Shown here: piece after piece, positions 59,346-64,000 of the stretch
Numbering within the stretch: the first letter of the stretch is position 1
Layout of the letters: each line of letters opens with the position of its first letter
Assembly (NCBI RefSeq): GCF_004362015.1
Contig: NZ_SNWW01000007.1
Location: 1 to 64,000, forward strand
DNA length: 64,000 bases
Direction of reading: 5' to 3'
Source: Flavobacterium chryseum
Lineage (GTDB): Bacteria; Bacteroidota; Bacteroidia; Flavobacteriales; Flavobacteriaceae
The notes under the pieces: model-generated
The model's input: the letters and a program-made list of their open reading frames with translations, nothing else
Databases searched by the model: none
Told to the model about the DNA's origin: nothing
Program-made: the position numbers and the translations under genes

Positions 59346-60621
59346 AACAACTTTCATTTTATTATTCTTAGCTATTAAAACCAATAGCCAAACTTATAAT
59401 ATTACTCTGAAATACAGTGCAAACGGTGCTGGGTGTCATGCTGCTAGTTATAATTGGAGTTTTTACGGAGATGGTGTCTTGCTTGATGATTTCGGCTCAG
59501 GAGGTAATAATATGAATGTGCCTCTAAAAACTGTTGTTTATGATACTTACGCAAACTCTTCCTTCTCTTTATCAATTTCAAGTGGATGTACTCCCTTAGG
59601 TGCCTCTACTAAAGATTGTAATGATGAATTCAATTACAGTACAACTGCTGTTAATTTAATTAAAGGAACAGCAGGCTTATCAGCCAGCGGATGTAATGGT
59701 AGTGTTTACATATCAAAATTTATTCCAAATGTAAATATTAAAAATTTAGATACTTCAACGCCAACAGAGGTTTGCGCAGGTTTTCAACTAAGTTTGGCAG
59801 CCTTTCCTGCAGGTTTTCCTCAAGAGGCATATCATTGGCAATATTCTGTAAACAATAAAGTCTCGTGGATTGATGTACCTGCTACTATGTCAGGCAGACA
59901 GACAAATGATATTGCTACACCAACATTTTCTATGCAGGAACTTTTGGGTGCAACTCATGCAAATTATATGGACAAACAAATATTTTTTAGATTGGGATAT
60001 TCTGGGACAGCTTTTACAACTCCACTAGCATTAACTTATTCTGCATGTTCTCCAATAGTTACTAATATAGAATATGATCCTCCAAAATGTAATGGAGACC
60101 AAATCCCTAAAGTATCCGTATCATTTAACAGACCATTAAATACAACTGAATATCTATCTTATATTTCTATTGTAGACAAAAATAATGGAGCATTAAGTAA
60201 TCAACGCATAAATACAGTTTTTGACATAGATAATCCTCAAAAATATACTTTTTACAATATTACACCATTAGAAGATACCAGAACTTACCAAATTAGTTAT
60301 CAAGCACAAGAAGGATCTATTGCACGAGGTTCAATGCTTTCCACTTTGGATTTCACCTATAATGATCCTAAAAAAATGCAATTTAAAATAACAGGCCAAA
60401 CTCAGCCAACTTGTTTTGGAGGAACTGACGGATCTATAGAAGTTGAAATTCTTAGTGGTGCAAATCCCTATAATTTTTACATCGATAATGTTTTACAACC
60501 TATATCCGAAATTACACAAATAGATGCATCCCATTATAAAATAACAGGTTTAAAAGCAAATGTTTTGGGATATAAAATTAAAGTAACAGACAAAAATGAT
60601 TGTATTGAAAAAGTATTTTAA
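59320..60621 (+). CDS. Exported SprB-repeat protein, paralogue 2 of 4 (central module B)
   Basis: A 433-residue protein. It starts in the +1 frame relative to paralogue 1, at an ATG inside that gene's last codons; a TTG at 59329 (LKKYIKTTF) gives a more usual signal peptide and may be the true start. Signal peptide to about 24 (NSQ). The N-terminal module has 'AGCHAASYNWSF', 'SGCTPLGAS' and 'CNGSVYI' cysteines. Then follow the WQYS segment ('EAYHWQYSVNNKVSW'), central module B ('DPPKCNGDQIPKVSVSFNRP') and a SprB repeat ending 'VTDKNDCIEK'. Shared structure with paralogue 4. Confidence 0.8.
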   Translation: MIVLKKYIKTTFILLFLAIKTNSQTYNITLKYSANGAGCHAASYNWSFYGDGVLLDDFGSGGNNMNVPLKTVVYDTYANSSFSLSISSGCTPLGASTKDCNDEFNYSTTAVNLIKGTAGLSASGCNGSVYISKFIPNVNIKNLDTSTPTEVCAGFQLSLAAFPAGFPQEAYHWQYSVNNKVSWIDVPATMSGRQTNDIATPTFSMQELLGATHANYMDKQIFFRLGYSGTAFTTPLALTYSACSPIVTNIEYDPPKCNGDQIPKVSVSFNRPLNTTEYLSYISIVDKNNGALSNQRINTVFDIDNPQKYTFYNITPLEDTRTYQISYQAQEGSIARGSMLSTLDFTYNDPKKMQFKITGQTQPTCFGGTDGSIEVEILSGANPYNFYIDNVLQPISEITQIDASHYKITGLKANVLGYKIKVTDKNDCIEKVF

Positions 60622-61897
60622 AATAACTGTCGTTATATTATTTGCTGTTATCTACAGCAGCTATGGACAAACCTATACTATCAAAGTCGCATATGATGCG
60701 TCTAGTGCGGGTTGTCATGCTGCAAGCTTTGGATGGAAATTAAGTGGTAATATGGTAACAATTGGATCATTCAGTAAGGGGGGAAATAGTATGAATATTA
60801 ATGAGAGTCAGACTTTCGCTACTGTTCCCACTTACACTTCTTTTAGTTTATCCCATAGTAGTAATTGTACACCTCTCCGTAAAGATGATATTGATTGCAT
60901 TGATAGTTACACACTCACTAAAACTGTTGTAGAGATGCTGCAAGGTGCCTATCTGGGAATGGGCGGTTGTAATGGAGGAGTTGATGTTAGCTTTTTCCAG
61001 CCCAATGTCAGTATCGAGAATTTAGACACTGCATCGCCAACAAAATTGTGTGCAGGATTCTCATTAAGTTTAGCAGCTTTTCCTTTAGGATTTCCCGTTG
61101 AAGCATATCATTGGCAATATTCTACAGATAATCAATCAACTTGGATAGATGTTCCGGCTGGCATGAATAATACTCCCACCCCATCATTTACAATGCAACA
61201 ACTTTTAGGTGCTAATCATGCGAATTATTTGAATACGCCAATTTATTTTAGATTAGGTTACACAACCAGAGCTTTTACAACGCCTTTAGCTATAACATAT
61301 TCTTCGTGTGCTCCAGTAGCACAATACATTAATTATGAAGCACCAAAATGCAACGGTAACAGCATCGAGAAAATTGAAGTCTTTTTTAAAGAAAAATTAA
61401 AAACTGGTGAGGATTTAAGCATTATATATGTAGTAAATACGGATCCCGCAAAAACTACTCCACGTTTTCAAAACACTGCATTAGTAACCTCGTTTATTTT
61501 AGATCCGGCAACTAATTTGTATAAATATTCCTTTCCAAATTTAGGGGAAGCATTAGAAAACGGAAACTTTTATACGGTAAAGTATCAGGCACGATTAAAC
61601 GGACAGCCTATGGGTTCCCTCCAGGTTTCCCAACAACCTTTCCAGTATATTGACCCTGCCAAAATGCAATTTAAAATAACAGGCCAAACTCAGCCAACTT
61701 GTTTTGGTTCTGAAGACGGGACAATTGATATTGAAATATTGAGTGGTGAATTGCCTTATAATTTTTATGTGGACAATGTTTTAAAAACAGCATCTAAAAT
61801 TGACAACTTACATTATAAAATAACAGGTTTAAAAGCAAATGTTTTGGGATATAAAATTAAAGTAACAGATAAAAATGATTGTATTGAAAAATTATAA
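60596..61897 (+). CDS. Exported SprB-repeat protein, paralogue 3 of 4 (central module A)
   Basis: A 433-residue protein with the N-terminal module of paralogues 2 and 4 ('SAGCHAASFGWKLSGN') but the central module A of paralogue 1 ('EAPKCNGNSIEKIEVFFKEK', 'DPAKTTPRFQNTALVTSFIL'), then the SprB repeat. It overlaps paralogue 2 by 26 nt in the next frame; start ATG at 60596 or TTG at 60605. About 250 bp around 61440-61700 are nearly identical to 58890-59150, pointing to recent exchange. Confidence 0.8.
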   Translation: MIVLKKYFKITVVILFAVIYSSYGQTYTIKVAYDASSAGCHAASFGWKLSGNMVTIGSFSKGGNSMNINESQTFATVPTYTSFSLSHSSNCTPLRKDDIDCIDSYTLTKTVVEMLQGAYLGMGGCNGGVDVSFFQPNVSIENLDTASPTKLCAGFSLSLAAFPLGFPVEAYHWQYSTDNQSTWIDVPAGMNNTPTPSFTMQQLLGANHANYLNTPIYFRLGYTTRAFTTPLAITYSSCAPVAQYINYEAPKCNGNSIEKIEVFFKEKLKTGEDLSIIYVVNTDPAKTTPRFQNTALVTSFILDPATNLYKYSFPNLGEALENGNFYTVKYQARLNGQPMGSLQVSQQPFQYIDPAKMQFKITGQTQPTCFGSEDGTIDIEILSGELPYNFYVDNVLKTASKIDNLHYKITGLKANVLGYKIKVTDKNDCIEKL

Positions 61898-63158
61898 GCT
61901 CCTTTTTATATTATTATTTGCCTTTATAACAAAAGGCTATAATCAGACCTATACTATAAAAATTGACTATGACGCTTCGTCTGATGGTTGTCATGCCGCT
62001 GGTTATTCTTGGGATTTTAAAGGAAATACCTCAATAATAACATCTTTTGGCGATGGCGGAAACAACATGGAAGTTAATGAAAGCCAAACTTTTACAGCTG
62101 TACCAAATTATTCCTCTTTTAGTTTTTCACTTCATAGTAGTTGTGTCGCGCTTGGTTCGTCTACTACTAATTGTAACAACAACTTCACTGCTACTAAGAC
62201 TGCTGTTCAAATGCTGCAAGGCGGGTATTTAGGATTAGGAGGTTGTAATGGTGGGGTAAATATTGATTCTTTTAAACCAAATGTGGTAATACAAAATTTA
62301 GACACAACAGATCCTTCAAATATATGTGCTGGATTTTCGCTGAGTTTAGCGGGTTTCCCTGCTAATTTTCCTGCGGAAGCTTATCATTGGCAATATTCAG
62401 TAAATAATCAGGTAACTTGGATTGATGTTCCAGCTACAATTGCAGGAAGAGCAACAAATAATACTCCTACCCCAACATTTTCTATGCAGGAACTTTTGGG
62501 TGTTAATCATACTAATTACATAAACAAGCCAATTTATTTTAGATTAGGTTACGCAACTACTTCTTTTACAACTCCATTGATATTATACTATTCTGCCTGT
62601 ACTCCTGTAGTAACAAATATAGAATATGAAGCTCCAAATTGTAATGGGGATGCAATTCCTAAAGTTGCGATTTCATTTGACAGGCCCTTAGATAACGATG
62701 AGACACTTGTCTACATATATATTAGGGATAAAAATAATGGTGCTATAAGTAATCAACGTAATAATGTAGTTTTTGATACAGCTGATCCTAAAAAATACAC
62801 CTTTTATAACATTAGTCCTCTTGAAAACACAAGAACTTATGAGATAGGTTATCAAGCAAAAAAAGGAACAATAATGCGTGGATCGATGTTTTCTACACAA
62901 AGTTTCACTTATAATGATCCTGCAAAAATGCAATTTAAAGTGACTGGTCAATCCTTACCTACTTGTTTTGGAAACGAAGATGCAACAATTGATATTGAAA
63001 TTTTAAGTGGTGAGTCTCCTTATAATTTTTATGTAGATAATGTTTTAACCACTGCTTCTAAAATTGATAATTCACACTATAAAATTACAGGCTTAAAGGC
63101 TAATGCAGTTGGTTATAAAATTAAAGTAACAGATAAAAACAACTGTATAGAAAAATAA
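61875..63158 (+). CDS. Exported SprB-repeat protein, paralogue 4 of 4 (central module B)
   Basis: A 427-residue protein with N-terminal module and central module B as in paralogue 2 ('EAPNCNGDAIPKVAISFDRP') and a SprB repeat ending 'VTDKNNCIEK'. It overlaps paralogue 3 by 23 nt; start ATG at 61875 or TTG at 61884. Unlike the other three its 3' end no longer contains an ATG or TTG start for a following gene: AATGATTGTATTG is replaced by AACAACTGTATAG. The next gene starts 16-22 nt after its stop instead. Confidence 0.8.
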   Translation: MIVLKNYKLLFILLFAFITKGYNQTYTIKIDYDASSDGCHAAGYSWDFKGNTSIITSFGDGGNNMEVNESQTFTAVPNYSSFSFSLHSSCVALGSSTTNCNNNFTATKTAVQMLQGGYLGLGGCNGGVNIDSFKPNVVIQNLDTTDPSNICAGFSLSLAGFPANFPAEAYHWQYSVNNQVTWIDVPATIAGRATNNTPTPTFSMQELLGVNHTNYINKPIYFRLGYATTSFTTPLILYYSACTPVVTNIEYEAPNCNGDAIPKVAISFDRPLDNDETLVYIYIRDKNNGAISNQRNNVVFDTADPKKYTFYNISPLENTRTYEIGYQAKKGTIMRGSMFSTQSFTYNDPAKMQFKVTGQSLPTCFGNEDATIDIEILSGESPYNFYVDNVLTTASKIDNSHYKITGLKANAVGYKIKVTDKNNCIEK

Positions 63159-63180
63159 ACAACCCAAATACAAAATGATG

Positions 63181-64000
63181 ATGAAAAAATACTACTTACT
63201 ATTATTATTCCTTACTAGTTTATTGGGTTATTCGCAAGTTGGAGCACTTCAGCCGGACGGATCAAGAGCAGTAACAATAACACAACCTTCTGCAATAGAA
63301 ATATTAGGATCAGCTGTTAATGCAAAAGGAAATAGCCAACCTAATGGGGAAATAAGCGGTTACGGAATTTCTGGCGGAACACCGTTTAGTGGTCCTTCGT
63401 ACACAGAGACATGGACAAAAAACGGAGCTTCTTTTTCTATGACTAATCCGAATGCCCTGTCAGCAGGAGTATATGTTGTAAATGTATGGGATTCTAAAGG
63501 ATGTAATACCTCTCAAAGTTTTACAATTAACGAGCCTGCGCCGTTATTAGTTAGTATTACAACTCCACAAAAAATAACGTGTTATGATAAAAATACGGGG
63601 ACTCTAACTGCAAATCCAAGCGATGGTTATCCCTATAGTGCAACACCTATTACTCGTGCTTATTCATATGAATGGTTTAAAACAGATAATCTGGCAGGAG
63701 CAAATCCAGTAGCGATCAATCAATATTCTCAAACGGCAATTAACCTAAAAGCAGGATTTTATAAAGTTACTATTAAAGATGGTGGAGATAATTATGCATC
63801 TGCTTATGCAGAGTTAATTCAAAACGATCTTATAACAGCAACACCAACCATAACAAATGTAAAATGTAAAGGAGATGCAACTGGAGCTATTTTCCTGACA
63901 CTTGCTAATGGGACAGGATCTTATGATGTGAGCTGGAATGATGGGCCAGTAACTAAAGACAGAACAGGATTAACATCAGGATTGTATAAATATACCATTA
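63181..64000 (+). CDS. SprB-repeat protein, N-terminal part (runs off the window)
   Basis: The frame is open from ATG at 63181 (in-frame ATGs also at 63175 and 63178) to the window end, about 273 residues with no stop. A signal peptide (MKKYYLLLLFLTSLLGYSQ) is followed by SprB-like units: 'WDSKGCNTSQSFTINEPAPL' closes the first, and 'ITNVKCKGDATGAIFLTLAN' opens another. These units make up SprB, the gliding motility surface adhesin secreted by the type IX system. The size and C-terminal sorting domain cannot be seen. Confidence 0.8.
   Translation, partial: MKKYYLLLLFLTSLLGYSQVGALQPDGSRAVTITQPSAIEILGSAVNAKGNSQPNGEISGYGISGGTPFSGPSYTETWTKNGASFSMTNPNALSAGVYVVNVWDSKGCNTSQSFTINEPAPLLVSITTPQKITCYDKNTGTLTANPSDGYPYSATPITRAYSYEWFKTDNLAGANPVAINQYSQTAINLKAGFYKVTIKDGGDNYASAYAELIQNDLITATPTITNVKCKGDATGAIFLTLANGTGSYDVSWNDGPVTKDRTGLTSGLYKYTI

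Noticed and set aside
1..64000. tRNA, rRNA, prophage or transposase genes
   Set aside because: No clover-leaf, rRNA-like or transposase/integrase sequence was recognised on either strand by eye; a tRNAscan or HMM search could overturn this.

Overview
The window is AT-rich bacterial chromosome from a member of the Bacteroidota, almost certainly a Flavobacterium or close relative. Signs are: several -7 boxes of the form TAnnTTTG with an upstream TTG/TTTG at 18-20 nt (best at 49669-49699 and 50556-50584); gene families and gene orders typical of flavobacteria (rsfS-ftsH-LUD-cdsA-psd, stand-alone OstA-like protein, DUF349 protein, PiT/DUF47 pair); SprB-type repeats; and abundant short intergenic repeats. 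No rRNA, tRNA, transposase, prophage or CRISPR array was seen.

Layout. 1-7300: SRPBCC protein, birA (minus), then rsfS, ftsH, a LUD-domain gene, cdsA, psd, an acyl-CoA-binding protein and a lipoprotein superoxide dismutase, which looks like a membrane-biogenesis run. 7300-16000: a lipoprotein GH13 alpha-amylase (minus), an OstA/LptA-like protein, a class III aminotransferase, a TPR protein joined directly to aroE, and a small exported protein. 15800-30900: DUF349 protein, OsmC, gyrA with a TPR gene (minus), clpC, a RimB-RimK fusion, a YetF-like protein, a serine hydrolase, and a DUF47-PiT phosphate transport operon. 30900-38100: hutH (minus), then thrA-thrB-thrC preceded by a threonine-rich leader peptide with an overlapping hairpin.

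38100-45000 is an accessory zone. It has an ankyrin-repeat gene, an HNH-type gene, an orphan small gene, a GNAT acetyltransferase, a HutD-like gene without a normal start, a junction where a Crp-type regulator and a pectate lyase have both lost their N-terminal parts, and a HipA-like kinase/DUF3037 pair. These genes are separated by related inverted repeats. 45000-50900 returns to housekeeping genes (nnrD, gcvT, S41 protease, YebC-family regulator, small lipoprotein).

51200-64000 is one long same-strand block of exported proteins. It holds a 1563-residue protein of no family I recognise, a fibronectin type III protein, four tandem ~430-residue paralogues each ending in a SprB-type repeat, and the start of a SprB-repeat protein that runs off the window. 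The four paralogues overlap by 23-26 nt, step through the reading frames and alternate in their central module (A-B-A-B). This block is the best candidate for an undescribed system, probably a surface adhesin/assembly apparatus; its function is inferred from domain type and context only.
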